Below the pieces are notes generated by a model. It made no database searches, was not told the origin of the DNA, and saw only the letters and a list, made by a program, of their open reading frames with translations. From the NCBI GenBank assembly GCA_943788865.1, contig CALSRX010000001.1, forward strand, positions 1 through 64,000: DNA of 64,000 nucleotides, given 5' to 3'. Shown one piece after another: positions 9,176 through 18,635 of the stretch. Positions within the stretch are counted from its first letter, which is position 1. The number at the start of each line of letters is the position of its first letter. The position numbers and the translations under genes were made by a program. The DNA is from an uncultured Polaribacter sp. (GTDB taxonomy: Bacteria > Bacteroidota > Bacteroidia > Flavobacteriales > Flavobacteriaceae).

Positions 9176-10378
9176 ATGTCAACAAAAAGTTCCTCAAAAT
9201 TAGAATTCATCGCCTTAATGGCTTCATTAATGTCTATTGTAGCGATGTCAATAGATGCCCTATTACCAGCATTAGAAAGTATTGGTATTTCAATCGGAAT
9301 TCAAGATACCACAGATAATCAATTATTAGTTACCATGATTTTTCTTGGGTTGGGATTTGGGCAATTGATCTTCGGACCAATTTCTGATAGCTTAGGAAGG
9401 AAACCTGTAATTTATATGGGGTTTACTTTATTTGTGATTGCCAGTTTTATTTGTGTTACAGCAACAAATCTAGAAACCATGATTGTAGGAAGAATCTTAC
9501 AAGGCATTGGACTTTCAGCACCAAGAACCATTAGTATTGCCATGGTTAGAGATAGTTTTAGTGGCGATTATATGGCAAAAATTATGTCGTTTATTGTGGT
9601 GATTTTTATATTAGTTCCTGTTGTAGCACCTGCAATTGGTAAACTTATTTTAGACGCCTATGGTTGGAAAGCAATTTTTAATAGCCAATTAATCATTGGT
9701 GTTGTTATTATGATTTGGTTGTGGAAACGTCAACCAGAAACACTAGCTGTAGAAAAAAGAACCAAGTTTCGTTTGAATTTATTTTTAGACGGCTCAATAG
9801 AGTTTATAAAACACAAACAGGCAGTCGTTTTTACCTTAGTATCTGGATTTATTACCGGTTCTTTTATGGTCTACTTATCTGCTTCTCAGCATATTTTTCA
9901 AGATCAATATTATTTAAAAGAAGAATTTCCTTATATTTTTGCTGGATTGGCAATAGCAGTTGGGTTTGCTACTTTTTTAAACGGAACCTTTGTAATGCGT
10001 TTTGGTATGTACAAACTAGTAACCCTATTTACGATTGTTTTTACCATAACACCACTACTTTATGCAATCCTATTTTATCAAACACAAAATCCGTCTATTG
10101 AGATATTTCTAATTTTCTGTGGATTGCAATTTTTTGCTATCGGATTTTTATTCGGAAACTTGCGAGCTTTAGCTATGCAACCTGTGGGGCATATTGCCGG
10201 AGTTGGTGCAGCCATCAATGGATTTGTATCTACTGTAATGGCGGTTCCAATTGCAACCTATATTGGAAGTTATGTAACAGAAAGTGCACTGCCTTTATTT
10301 ATAGGATTCTTTATTTGTGGATTACTTTCTTTAGGTTTGATTTTATCTCTTTCTAAAAAATCAATAACCACTAGCTAA
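9176..10378 (+). CDS. MFS transporter, Bcr/CflA drug-resistance type
   Basis: A 400-aa, twelve-helix major facilitator. Motif A between helices 2 and 3 is FGPISDSLGRKPV, and GRILQGIGLSAPRTISIAMV in helix 4 and the following loop is characteristic of the Bcr/CflA (DHA1) subgroup. Expected function is proton-driven export of drugs or metabolites across the inner membrane. It is divergent from the GH95 gene and convergent with the E1 gene, which ends only 7 bases beyond it, with no hairpin between them. Confidence 0.9.
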   Translation: MSTKSSSKLEFIALMASLMSIVAMSIDALLPALESIGISIGIQDTTDNQLLVTMIFLGLGFGQLIFGPISDSLGRKPVIYMGFTLFVIASFICVTATNLETMIVGRILQGIGLSAPRTISIAMVRDSFSGDYMAKIMSFIVVIFILVPVVAPAIGKLILDAYGWKAIFNSQLIIGVVIMIWLWKRQPETLAVEKRTKFRLNLFLDGSIEFIKHKQAVVFTLVSGFITGSFMVYLSASQHIFQDQYYLKEEFPYIFAGLAIAVGFATFLNGTFVMRFGMYKLVTLFTIVFTITPLLYAILFYQTQNPSIEIFLIFCGLQFFAIGFLFGNLRALAMQPVGHIAGVGAAINGFVSTVMAVPIATYIGSYVTESALPLFIGFFICGLLSLGLILSLSKKSITTS

Positions 10379-10385
10379 CACCTTA

Positions 10386-12374
10386 TTAAAAAGATACTAA
10401 TTCTAGTAAAGCCTTTTCAAATTGATTCTTAGCTAAATATTGATTTTCTAAGTTTTTCTCAAACGGAATAGGAGTTTCAATACTTCCTACACGTTTTACA
10501 GGTGCATCCAAGTCTTTAAAACAGTTTTCTGTAATTAAAGCAGAGATATCACTTGCAATTCCTCCAAATAAGGAGTCCTCTTGCAATACAATGGCTTTTC
10601 CTGTTTTTCTCACAGATGAATAAATGGTTTCAACATCCAACGGCTGCAAAGATCTTAAATCAATCACATCTGCAGAAATGGTTGGGTTTTTCTCTAACGT
10701 TTCTAATGCCCAATGTACTCCTGCGCCATAACTAATAATAGTGATGTCATTTCCTTCTTTTAATGTTGCTGCTTTTCCGATTTGTAAGGTGTAATAATTT
10801 TCTGGCACTTCTTGGTATATTGAACGATACAAGGCTTTATGCTCAAAAAACAATACCGGATTCGGATCATTAATTGCTGCAATTAATAAGCCTTTTGCAT
10901 CAGCTGGAAAGGCAGGATAGATAACTTTTAAACCTGGTGTTTTTGTAAACCAAGCTTCATTGGTTTGCGAATGAAAGGGGCCAGCTCCTACTCCTGCTCC
11001 ACAAGGCATTCTAACCACTACATCAGCTATTTGACTCCAACGATACTGCGATTTTGCCAACAAATTTACAATCGGATTGAACCCTGAAGAAACAAAGTCA
11101 GCAAACTGCATCTCCATGACAGATTTCATTCCGTTTATAGACAAACCATAAGCAGCCGAAACAATGGCAGATTCACATATGGGTGTATTCCGAACTCTAT
11201 CTTTTCCGAATTGTGCTACAAATCCGTCTGTTATTTTAAACGCACCACCATATTCTGCAATATCTTGCCCCATGATTACTAAATCATCATGTTGCTCCAT
11301 AGATTGTCGCAATCCATCAGAAATAGCGTCTATCAAACGTATTTTTTTGGTTTCTGTTGAGGGATTGATGATTTCTGGTTGAAAGGCTTTAAAAACATCA
11401 TTAATTTCAGTTTCTAAATCAACTGTAATTGCTGGTTCGTCAAAAGCCATTTGTAAATGCTCATTAATTTCGTGAACAATAGCTTCTTTAAATTGAACTT
11501 CATCTTCTTCTGTAAGTATATTTTTTGCTCTTAAATAGGCTTGAAAATTCTCTAATGGATCTTTAGCGGCCCATGCATCCATCAGCTCTTGAGGAACGTA
11601 TTTAGTACCACTCGCCTCTTCATGACCACGCATTCTAAAGGTCTTAAACTCTAATAAAATGGGTCTTGGATTTTGACGAACACTTTCGGCCAATTCAGAT
11701 ACTTTACTGTAAACTTCTATGATATTATTACCGTCAATTACGTGACTTTCCATTCCGTAGCCAATACCTTTATCAGCTATATTTTCACAATTAAATTGTT
11801 CTGAAGTAGGTGTTGACAATCCGTAACCATTATTTTCTACACAAAACAACACAGGTAATTTCCATACCGACGCTACATTTAAGGCTTCATGAAAATCTCC
11901 TTCACTTGTTCCTCCTTCTCCTGTAAATACAGCACATATTTTTTGTTCGTTTCTTATTTTATGTGCCAAGGCGATTCCGTCTGCAATGCCTAATTGCGGG
12001 CCCAAATGCGAAATCATTCCTACGATATTGTATTCTTGTGTCCCGAAATGAAAACTACGGTCTCTTCCTTTTGTAAATCCGTTTGCTTTTCCTTGCCATT
12101 GTGAAAATAAGCGATATAACGGAATTTCTCTAGTAGTAAACACCCCTAAATTACGATGCATTGGCAAGATGTATTCATCTTTTGTCAATGCAGATGTAAC
12201 TCCCACCGAAATAGCTTCTTGGCCGATGCCTGAAAACCATTTAGATATTTTACCTTGACGTAATAAGATTAGCATCTTTTCTTCTATCAATCTTGACTTA
12301 AGCATTGATTTATAAAGAGCTATAAGCTTAGATGTTTCTACAGTAGAATTTGTGTAGTTGATTTGAGCAATCAT
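10386..12374 (-). CDS. 2-oxoacid dehydrogenase E1, fused alpha and beta subunits
   Basis: A 662-aa thiamine-diphosphate enzyme. Residues ~10-320 are the alpha part, with the ThDP motif GEGGTSEGDFHEALNVA ... VENNGYGLST. Residues ~345-660 are the beta part (RLIDAISDGLRQSM, GQDIAEYGGAFKITDGF, VMEMQFADF). It decarboxylates a 2-oxoacid and passes the acyl group to lipoyl-E2. Likely substrates are branched-chain 2-oxoacids, although pyruvate cannot be excluded. Fusion of both subunits is common in Bacteroidota. No E2 or E3 gene adjoins, so those are encoded elsewhere. Confidence 0.9.
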   Translation of the reverse strand: MIAQINYTNSTVETSKLIALYKSMLKSRLIEEKMLILLRQGKISKWFSGIGQEAISVGVTSALTKDEYILPMHRNLGVFTTREIPLYRLFSQWQGKANGFTKGRDRSFHFGTQEYNIVGMISHLGPQLGIADGIALAHKIRNEQKICAVFTGEGGTSEGDFHEALNVASVWKLPVLFCVENNGYGLSTPTSEQFNCENIADKGIGYGMESHVIDGNNIIEVYSKVSELAESVRQNPRPILLEFKTFRMRGHEEASGTKYVPQELMDAWAAKDPLENFQAYLRAKNILTEEDEVQFKEAIVHEINEHLQMAFDEPAITVDLETEINDVFKAFQPEIINPSTETKKIRLIDAISDGLRQSMEQHDDLVIMGQDIAEYGGAFKITDGFVAQFGKDRVRNTPICESAIVSAAYGLSINGMKSVMEMQFADFVSSGFNPIVNLLAKSQYRWSQIADVVVRMPCGAGVGAGPFHSQTNEAWFTKTPGLKVIYPAFPADAKGLLIAAINDPNPVLFFEHKALYRSIYQEVPENYYTLQIGKAATLKEGNDITIISYGAGVHWALETLEKNPTISADVIDLRSLQPLDVETIYSSVRKTGKAIVLQEDSLFGGIASDISALITENCFKDLDAPVKRVGSIETPIPFEKNLENQYLAKNQFEKALLELVSF

Positions 12375-12453
12375 GTAATTAATTGGTTAATTGTAGTTGC
12401 GAATTTAAAAATAAAAAGCGAACTACAATGCATTACTTAAATAGGAATGTAAA

Positions 12454-13596
12454 TTATAATGTGTTTAAAATTTCTGCTGCTTTCAATAATGTTTCTTCTT
12501 TTTTAGCAAAACAAAAACGCAATACTTTTTCATCTAAGCGGTTTGTGTTAAAAACCGATAACGGAATTGAAGCCACCCCAAACTCTGTAACCAATCTCTT
12601 AGCAAAATCAACATCTTTTTCAGTGGAAATAGCAGTGTAATTTAAAAGTTGAAAATAGGTTGCTTTAGAAGGTTTAAAACTAAAATTTGAATTTGTAATA
12701 GCAGCTAAAAAGAGATCTCTTTTTTTCTCATAAAAAGAATCTAATTCTTTGTAAACACTAGCTTCTTTTAAATACTCTGCTAAAGCAATCTGGATTGGAT
12801 GATTTACACAGTACACATTAAATTGATGCACTTTTATAAATTCTTTCATCAATTCTTTTGGCCCACAACAATAGCCCATTTTCCATCCTGTATTATGAAA
12901 CGTTTTTCCGAATGAAGCGGTTATAAAGGTTCTTTCTTTTAAATCTGGAAACAAACAAGCACTTTGATGTGTAAATCCATCAAAAACCATGTGTTCATAG
13001 ACTTCATCACTTAAAACAATACAATTGGTATTTCTCGTTAAAGTCTCTAATTGTTGCATGTCTTCTTTAGAAAAAACAGTACCACACGGATTCTGTGGTG
13101 TATTGACAACAATCATTTTTGTCTTTTCAGAAAATACTTTTTTTACTTCATCCCAATCTACTTGATAATCTGGGTATTTTAATTGTATTGGAATTACTTT
13201 CCCACCATTTAACTCAATTGCAGGCTCATAACAGTCATAGGCCGGTTTGAATAAGATAACTTCGTCTTTTGGACTTATAAAAGCAGAAATAATCGTAAAA
13301 ATAGCTTGGGTTGCTCCTGCCGTAACAACAATTTCGTTTTTTGGATTGTAAGAGGTCTGATACAACTTGTCAAATTTCTCTGCAATAGCTTCCCTGAGTT
13401 CTCTTACTCCAAGCATTGGAGCGTATTGATTGTAACCAGAATTCATTGCTTTTGAAACCAAATCAATTAATTTTTGATCACTTTTAAAGTTAGGAAAGCC
13501 TTGAGAGAGGTTAATGGCTTTGTGTTTTTTAGACAAATTCTCCATCACTGTAAAAATAGTAGTCTCTATATCTGGAAGTTTTGAAATATGATTCAT
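12454..13596 (-). CDS. PLP-dependent aminotransferase, methionine aminotransferase type
   Basis: A 380-aa class I/II aminotransferase. The cofactor lysine is Lys231 in TASFGKTFHNTGWKMGY. Asn169 (NTPQNPCG), Asp197 and Tyr200 (SDEVY) hold PLP, and NLSQGFPNF near residue 30 binds substrate. The SQGFP and SFGKTFHNTGWK phrases fit the YbdL/kynurenine-aminotransferase-like group that prefers methionine, so methionine or aromatic amino acid transamination is likely. It is downstream of the Lrp gene but separated by a terminator hairpin. Confidence 0.88.
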   Translation of the reverse strand: MNHISKLPDIETTIFTVMENLSKKHKAINLSQGFPNFKSDQKLIDLVSKAMNSGYNQYAPMLGVRELREAIAEKFDKLYQTSYNPKNEIVVTAGATQAIFTIISAFISPKDEVILFKPAYDCYEPAIELNGGKVIPIQLKYPDYQVDWDEVKKVFSEKTKMIVVNTPQNPCGTVFSKEDMQQLETLTRNTNCIVLSDEVYEHMVFDGFTHQSACLFPDLKERTFITASFGKTFHNTGWKMGYCCGPKELMKEFIKVHQFNVYCVNHPIQIALAEYLKEASVYKELDSFYEKKRDLFLAAITNSNFSFKPSKATYFQLLNYTAISTEKDVDFAKRLVTEFGVASIPLSVFNTNRLDEKVLRFCFAKKEETLLKAAEILNTL

Positions 13597-13626
13597 AAAG
13601 CTATTGAATTGCTAACTAAAATAAAA

Positions 13627-13653
13627 AATCCTTATCAAACATTGATAAGGATT
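13627..13653 (-). terminator. Terminator of the Lrp-family gene
   Basis: AATCCTTATCAA pairs with TTGATAAGGATT around a 3-base loop; read on the minus strand it is followed by TTTTTTAT. It sits 21 bases past the Lrp stop codon. Confidence 0.85.
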
Positions 13654-13674
13654 GTAATTTAATGCACGTTTTGC

Positions 13675-14154
13675 TTACAATTCTTTAAAAATTGCGTGCA
13701 TCATTCTTTTTTTATCGTTAATGCTTTCTTCTAAAGAAATCATTGTTTCTGTTCTATTTACACCACTGATGTCATCAATCATATAAATTATGTCTTTTGC
13801 GTTGTTTGTGTCTTTTGCTCTTACTTTACAAAAAATATTGTATTTCCCAGCCGTTACATAGGCTACAGTAACATTTGGAATTGCACTAAGCTCTTTAATG
13901 ACATTTTGAGTCATTGATGTTTTTTCAAGGAAAATACCAACGTGAGCAATAAAAGAATACCCCATTTTCTCATAATTTAAAGTCAATGTAGAACCTTGAA
14001 TTATTCCTTCATCTTCCATTTTTTTTACTCGAACATGAATGGTACCAGCAGAAACCAATAATTTTTTAGCAATGTCTGTAAATGGTGTTCTGGCATTTTC
14101 AATTAACACATCTAGTATTTGATGATCGATTTCATCTAAAACAAACTTTCTCAT
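13675..14154 (-). CDS. Lrp/AsnC family transcriptional regulator
   Basis: A 159-aa regulator. Residues ~5-55 form the winged helix-turn-helix (LDEIDHQILDVLIENARTPF, TDIAKKLLVSAGTIHVRVKK), and residues ~65-150 the RAM ligand-binding domain (AYVTAGKYNIFCKVRAKD). Members bind amino acids and often control amino-acid metabolism or their own gene. Its neighbours are an aminotransferase and a carboxypeptidase, consistent with that role, but targets cannot be named. Confidence 0.92.
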   Translation of the reverse strand: MRKFVLDEIDHQILDVLIENARTPFTDIAKKLLVSAGTIHVRVKKMEDEGIIQGSTLTLNYEKMGYSFIAHVGIFLEKTSMTQNVIKELSAIPNVTVAYVTAGKYNIFCKVRAKDTNNAKDIIYMIDDISGVNRTETMISLEESINDKKRMMHAIFKEL

Positions 14155-14238
14155 TTTTTAAACATAATTCAATTAATCTTACAAATTTATGAATTATATT
14201 TAAAAGAAAAAGAAAATCACTAAAAAAATACATAAAAA

Positions 14239-15279
14239 CTACACTTTTATTGCATGACCAAAAAAATTACTCAGGTCTCCCTCCTTTTCTAACACAGTTT
14301 CTGTTGTAAATGTATTTTCTACAACTTTATCAACAAAAAGATACCCTTTTGCTTCGGTAGAATTTTTAGTCTTTTCTATGATGTCAAAAAAGTTTTTTTG
14401 ATTGTTGGGAATATCAAAATAAGGCAAATACTCTTTATAATCAGTAGCTGTAGCAATATGATACACTCCTTGAACAAGTGCGAAAAAATTAAATTTTCGT
14501 GTTTCTTCTCTCTCATAATCATCAGGAAAATGACCTGCCTCAATCAAAATAGTATTGAATCCTAATTTCTGAAAATTATCTCCTGTTGCCGTCGGATAAA
14601 ACTCATCTGTATATCTACCTATATGATCTGGTATGATTTTTTGCAAAAGGTTGTTCATAGCCACAATAACATTCATTGTTAGCTTTCTTCCTGCTGTAAT
14701 TTTTCTGCTTTCTTCTTCAGAAGGTGCCAAAAAGGATATAGTAGCTGGATTTTTAGTGCCCTCAACACCAAAAATTGTTCTTTGATCGTGTAGATTAAAG
14801 CAATAATTTGGCTTAAAATCTTCTAAAATAGTTCTGAGCAACCTGCTTTCTATAGCTTTTTTATCTACAGCATCTCTATTTAAATCAATATTTTCAGCAT
14901 TTACACGCGTATAGTTTAGGGAACCATCTGGATTTAACATTGGGATGCATAATATTGTACATTCTTTTAGAATCCTTTTAAAAACAGGGTTTGTTGAGGT
15001 TTCGATACAATTAAAAAAGTCAAACAAGGCTTTTGTGCCCGTGCTCTCATTTCCATGCATTTGTGTCCAAATTAAAATTTTCTTTGAACCAGAGCCAAAT
15101 TGTACTGTATGAATAGGAACCTTATTTTCAGAACACCCAACAACATTTATAGTCAGTTTATCTGATAATTTTGACAATAAAGGAGAAATATGTGCGTAAT
15201 GAATCCATTTTCCAAAAAGAGTCGTTTCTTTTTTAGAATTATAAATTGATTCTAGTTCTTGCACATCTAATATCTCCAT
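14239..15279 (-). CDS. M14 family zinc carboxypeptidase
   Basis: A metallocarboxypeptidase-like protein of about 346 aa from the ATG at 15279 (an ATG at 15288 adds three residues). The zinc ligands are visible as the HxxE pair in TQMHGNESTG and a His in NYCFNLHDQR. Arg in NLNRDA-type context (ENIDLNRDA) and Glu in ILIEAGHFPDD complete the site. No signal peptide is seen, so it is probably cytosolic. The C-terminal ~70 residues are extra and less typical. Substrate unknown. Confidence 0.85.
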   Translation of the reverse strand: MEILDVQELESIYNSKKETTLFGKWIHYAHISPLLSKLSDKLTINVVGCSENKVPIHTVQFGSGSKKILIWTQMHGNESTGTKALFDFFNCIETSTNPVFKRILKECTILCIPMLNPDGSLNYTRVNAENIDLNRDAVDKKAIESRLLRTILEDFKPNYCFNLHDQRTIFGVEGTKNPATISFLAPSEEESRKITAGRKLTMNVIVAMNNLLQKIIPDHIGRYTDEFYPTATGDNFQKLGFNTILIEAGHFPDDYEREETRKFNFFALVQGVYHIATATDYKEYLPYFDIPNNQKNFFDIIEKTKNSTEAKGYLFVDKVVENTFTTETVLEKEGDLSNFFGHAIKV

Positions 15280-15297
15280 TGCTAACAAATAAGGTTA

Positions 15298-15305
15298 CAA
15301 AAATA
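15298..15305 (-). promoter_or_regulatory. Candidate -7 element of the M14 gene
   Basis: On the minus strand TATTTTTG matches TAnnTTTG, 18 bases before ATG 15279. No TTG lies at normal -33 spacing. Confidence 0.4.
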
Positions 15306-15584
15306 CAAATTCAGTTTTAGCTAATTCCTTTTTTTTAACAAAAGTAAATTTAATAAATATTACAATTATAACCATTCATGTCCACAAATTACTATACAAA
15401 TGTAATAGGTTCTTTGGGTGATTTAAAATTAAAAGCAGTAATCTTCAGTAAACAACAATAAGGCATAAATTTATTTTATAATAATAACGTAAAATACTAA
15501 TATATAGTAAATTAAATAACTTTATATAAACTTTAAGTTAAAGGCATTTGTATTTAAAATTAAAATCATTTCATAAGAGCGCAA
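15306..15584. other. AT-rich intergenic stretch, nothing recognised
   Basis: Between the divergent M14 and XRE genes. Apart from the two flanking promoter elements I find no gene, clear hairpin or repeat. Confidence 0.5.
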
Positions 15585-15611
15585 TTGTTACTGTATAATT
15601 TTTTACATTTG
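15585..15611 (+). promoter_or_regulatory. Promoter of the XRE gene (TTG-N16-TACATTTG)
   Basis: TTG at 15585-15587 and TACATTTG at 15604-15611 fit the Bacteroidota -33/-7 consensus with slightly short spacing (16). The start codon is 21 bases downstream. Confidence 0.65.
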
Positions 15612-15632
15612 TAACATCATAATTAATTTACA

Positions 15633-16001
15633 ATGGTAAACACAAGTGATTTTACAACAAGGCTAAAAGAAGTGATGGAATTCCATCAATTAACTGCATC
15701 ATTATTCGCAGATAAAATAGAAGTGCAGCGTTCTAGCATCTCTCATATTATTTCTGGCAGAAACAAACCTAGTTTAGATTTTATCTTAAAAGTCACAAAT
15801 ACCTTTAAGGATGTAGATATTTATTGGTTGTTAAATGGTAAAGGGACTTTTCCTAAGCAAATTGAAGAAAAACCGATTGAAAAGACCCCTGCCCTTTCGT
15901 CCGAAGCGTCTATTCCACAACAAATCACTCCTAAAGAAAAGAAAATGGAACGTATTGTGGTCTTTTATTCTGATGGTACTTTTGAAGAATATAAAAAATA
16001 A
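15633..16001 (+). CDS. XRE-family helix-turn-helix regulator
   Basis: A 122-aa protein. Residues ~5-65 form a Cro/CI-type HTH (TRLKEVMEFHQLTASLFADK, IEVQRSSISHIISGRNKPSL) ending with DVDIYWLLNGKGTFPK, a phrase typical of small flavobacterial XRE regulators. The rest is a Pro/Glu-rich linker and a basic end (MERIVVFYSDGTFEEYKK). It stands alone, with its own promoter and a shared terminator, and its targets are unknown. There are no prophage genes beside it. Confidence 0.88.
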   Translation: MVNTSDFTTRLKEVMEFHQLTASLFADKIEVQRSSISHIISGRNKPSLDFILKVTNTFKDVDIYWLLNGKGTFPKQIEEKPIEKTPALSSEASIPQQITPKEKKMERIVVFYSDGTFEEYKK

Positions 16002-16027
16002 AAGCCTTTAGAAATTCTAAAGGCTTT
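16001..16027. terminator. Bidirectional terminator between XRE and M1 peptidase genes
   Basis: AAAGCCTTTAGA pairs perfectly with TCTAAAGGCTTT around a 3-base loop, with A- and T-rich flanks on either side. It serves both convergent genes. Confidence 0.9.
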
Positions 16028-16054
16028 ATTAATATTTAAAAAAATTGCGTTTCC

Positions 16055-18508
16055 CTAATTCACTAACTGCGTCAAACCCATTCTTATGATTTGTATATGC
16101 TTATTCCTGTTAGCAACTTCGCTGTCTCTCTGAAAATTAACCATTTGCTGCAATAAATTTACTGCGGTTTTATCAAAATTAAATTGCTTAAACTGAATAC
16201 CTTTCGCAATAATGTCATCTACTAAATTCTGAATGGCTTTGGTATTGTTGCTCTTTGCTATTTTCTCGTAGGCTCTTTTATAGAGTGATTGTATTCTGTT
16301 ATCACTATTTAAAAACATACCAGCCAACACGTTTTTAGCAATAAACTCAAGCTCAGTATCATCATTTTCTTCAATAAATATCCTTGTCAGTGGTGTAGCT
16401 ATAATTTTTCTAACATCGTCAGGTAATTCTTTGGATAATTTAATTGCCGACATTTTATCGATATAATAAATAGCTACTAAAGTTTTCCCTAAAACACTAT
16501 AAGATTTACTTTTTAAGGCTTCTTGGAATATTGGTAAATTCTCTGGCTCTGTTAATTTTCCTAATGTTTCTATTGCAGCAGCTCTAACCAAGGTCTTTTT
16601 ATCGTTTTGTGCTATCTTTTTAATTTTATCAATAACATCTCTTTTAGAGAACTTATTAAATAAATTGATGTTCTCTACTGCCAAAATTCTAATCTTGTAA
16701 AATGGATCGTTTAAAGAGCTTGCAACAGCTTCAAAAACATTTTTATCCTCTTGTAACGGAGCAAGCTTAAGTATCGCTTCTCTTTTAAGCGCGTAATTTG
16801 TAGTGTACTTTAACTGACTTAAGTATTGTTGTGTAGTTTTAACCTCTATAAAATCGGCCAACAATACACCGTCTGCATTTACAAGAATGTTTTCTGGGGT
16901 TTTTACATAATCAAAAACAAACGAAGCATCTTTCCCATCTACAAAAACATTTTTTCGAATTACTTTTCCGTTTTCAATAATATCTATTGCTATCGGAAAC
17001 TGAAACTCTCCTTCTGTTTGATAAAAATTAACGGCAACTTTTTTCTCTAAAGTATTGTAATCATAAGAAACTTGAATTTTAGGATGTCCGCTAGAAAAAT
17101 ACCACTGATTGAAAAACCAATTTAAATCTTTACCTGTAATTTTTTCAAATGCTAAACGCAACTGATCTACTTCTGCTGTTTTATACTTATTTTCTGTTAA
17201 ATACAGTTTTAAACTTGCATAAAATGCCTCATCTCCTACATAATTTCTCAGCATATGTAAAATCGCTCCGCCTTTATTGTAGCTTACCTGGTCAAACATA
17301 TCTTCTTTGTCATTGTAAAAGTAGCGCACTAAATTTTTGTCGAAATTCTGACCTTGTTTGTAGGCTTCTACACTCTCCAATAAATGTGCATTTGCATCCT
17401 CTTTTCCGTATTTATATTCTCTCCATAAATACTCGCTATAATTTGCAAAAGATTCATTCAAAGTTAAGTTGCTCCAACTTTCTGCAGTTACCAAGTCACC
17501 AAACCAATGATGGAATAATTCGTGAGCAATTGTATTTTCTTGTATGTTTTCATCAATCAATTGTCCTGGCATTTGATACGCTTGCTCTCCATGGATAACA
17601 GCCGTGGTATTTTCCATAGCTCCGCTTACATAATCTCTACCAACAATCTGACTGTATTTGCTCCAAGGATATTCAATTCCTGTAATTTTAGAGAAAAATG
17701 CCATCATTTCTGGGGTCAAACCAAAAATGTCTTTTGCGTAGGGAGCATATTTTTTCTCCACATAATATTCAACCGGAATATTTTTATAAGAATCTTTAAT
17801 GATTTCAAATTCACCTACCCCTAAAAAGAATAAATAAGGAGCATGCTTCTGTTTAAAGTTCCAATAATCTGTTCTTGTGCCGTTATTATTAGCTGTCTGT
17901 TTTTCTAAGATTCCGTTTGATAAGGTTTTGTATTTATCAGGAACAGTGATTATAAGTTCTTGAGAGGTTTTTTGATTTGGACTATCAATGGTTGGAAACC
18001 AACAACTACTTGCTTCGGTTTCACCTTGTGTCCAAACTTGAGTTGGCTTTGTTTTATCCAATCCGTTTGCATTGATAAAATACAATCCTTTGGCTTGTGT
18101 AATCGCAGAACTTCCTTTTTGTTTTACTTTTTCTGGTCTTGCAGTATATTTTATATACAATGTAAATGCCTCCTCTTTTGTGTAGTTTTTAGAGAGCTCC
18201 ACAATAAGTTCTTCCCCGTCATAATTGTAACCTACCTCTTTATTGTTTAACTGAATACCATGAATAATCATAGCTTTAGCATCTAATGTTACTTTGTTTG
18301 TTGCATAAAAATAAGGACGTAGCGTAAGCCATGCTTCACCTTTCAATTCTTTGTTTTTGAAATCTAAAGAAACAGCAAGCTTTGTGTGCTCTAAAGTGTG
18401 AACTTTATCTTTCTCTTTTCTGTATATAGATTGTGGATTTTTAGTTTGCGCAGAAACTAAAGAAATAAAAAACATACAAATGATAAAAGTGACCTTTTGA
18501 AGCTTCAT
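16055..18508 (-). CDS. M1 family zinc aminopeptidase, secreted
   Basis: An 817-aa aminopeptidase-N-like enzyme with a signal peptide (residues 1-20, ending LVSAQ). The substrate-anchoring motif GAMEN is at 296-300. The zinc site is HELFHHWF with His329 and His333, plus Glu352 in NESFANY. The last ~250 residues are helical HEAT-like repeats (EAILKLAPLQEDKNVFEAVA and similar). It removes N-terminal residues from peptides in the periplasm. Direct TTAA-type repeats 53-72 bases upstream may regulate it. Confidence 0.93.
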   Translation of the reverse strand: MKLQKVTFIICMFFISLVSAQTKNPQSIYRKEKDKVHTLEHTKLAVSLDFKNKELKGEAWLTLRPYFYATNKVTLDAKAMIIHGIQLNNKEVGYNYDGEELIVELSKNYTKEEAFTLYIKYTARPEKVKQKGSSAITQAKGLYFINANGLDKTKPTQVWTQGETEASSCWFPTIDSPNQKTSQELIITVPDKYKTLSNGILEKQTANNNGTRTDYWNFKQKHAPYLFFLGVGEFEIIKDSYKNIPVEYYVEKKYAPYAKDIFGLTPEMMAFFSKITGIEYPWSKYSQIVGRDYVSGAMENTTAVIHGEQAYQMPGQLIDENIQENTIAHELFHHWFGDLVTAESWSNLTLNESFANYSEYLWREYKYGKEDANAHLLESVEAYKQGQNFDKNLVRYFYNDKEDMFDQVSYNKGGAILHMLRNYVGDEAFYASLKLYLTENKYKTAEVDQLRLAFEKITGKDLNWFFNQWYFSSGHPKIQVSYDYNTLEKKVAVNFYQTEGEFQFPIAIDIIENGKVIRKNVFVDGKDASFVFDYVKTPENILVNADGVLLADFIEVKTTQQYLSQLKYTTNYALKREAILKLAPLQEDKNVFEAVASSLNDPFYKIRILAVENINLFNKFSKRDVIDKIKKIAQNDKKTLVRAAAIETLGKLTEPENLPIFQEALKSKSYSVLGKTLVAIYYIDKMSAIKLSKELPDDVRKIIATPLTRIFIEENDDTELEFIAKNVLAGMFLNSDNRIQSLYKRAYEKIAKSNNTKAIQNLVDDIIAKGIQFKQFNFDKTAVNLLQQMVNFQRDSEVANRNKHIQIIRMGLTQLVN

Positions 18509-18561
18509 AAATAGTTATTCATATCAAGAATTCAAAAGTAAGAAAATTAAGATGTTTCCTT

Positions 18562-18579
18562 GTTAATAACTCGTTAAAA
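18562..18579. promoter_or_regulatory. Possible direct-repeat regulator site upstream of the M1 gene
   Basis: GTTAA occurs at 18562 and 18573, one helical turn apart (TGTTAATAACTCGTTAAAA). Similar pairs lie before the M28 gene and the small secreted protein gene at 29288. Confidence 0.3.
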
Positions 18580-18583
18580 AGAA

Positions 18584-18614
18584 AAACCCAAAATCTAACT
18601 TCGATTTTGGGTTT
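18584..18614 (-). terminator. Terminator of the sigma/DUF4252 operon
   Basis: AAACCCAAAATC pairs with GATTTTGGGTTT around 7 bases; on the minus strand a T-rich tail follows. It lies 21 bases beyond the last DUF4252 gene. Confidence 0.85.
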
Positions 18615-18635
18615 GTATAAGTATTTGATGTTTTT

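Noticed and set aside
15633..16001. XRE gene as a prophage repressor or antitoxin
   Set aside because: No phage, integrase or toxin-like gene lies beside it; both neighbours are peptidases with their own transcription signals.
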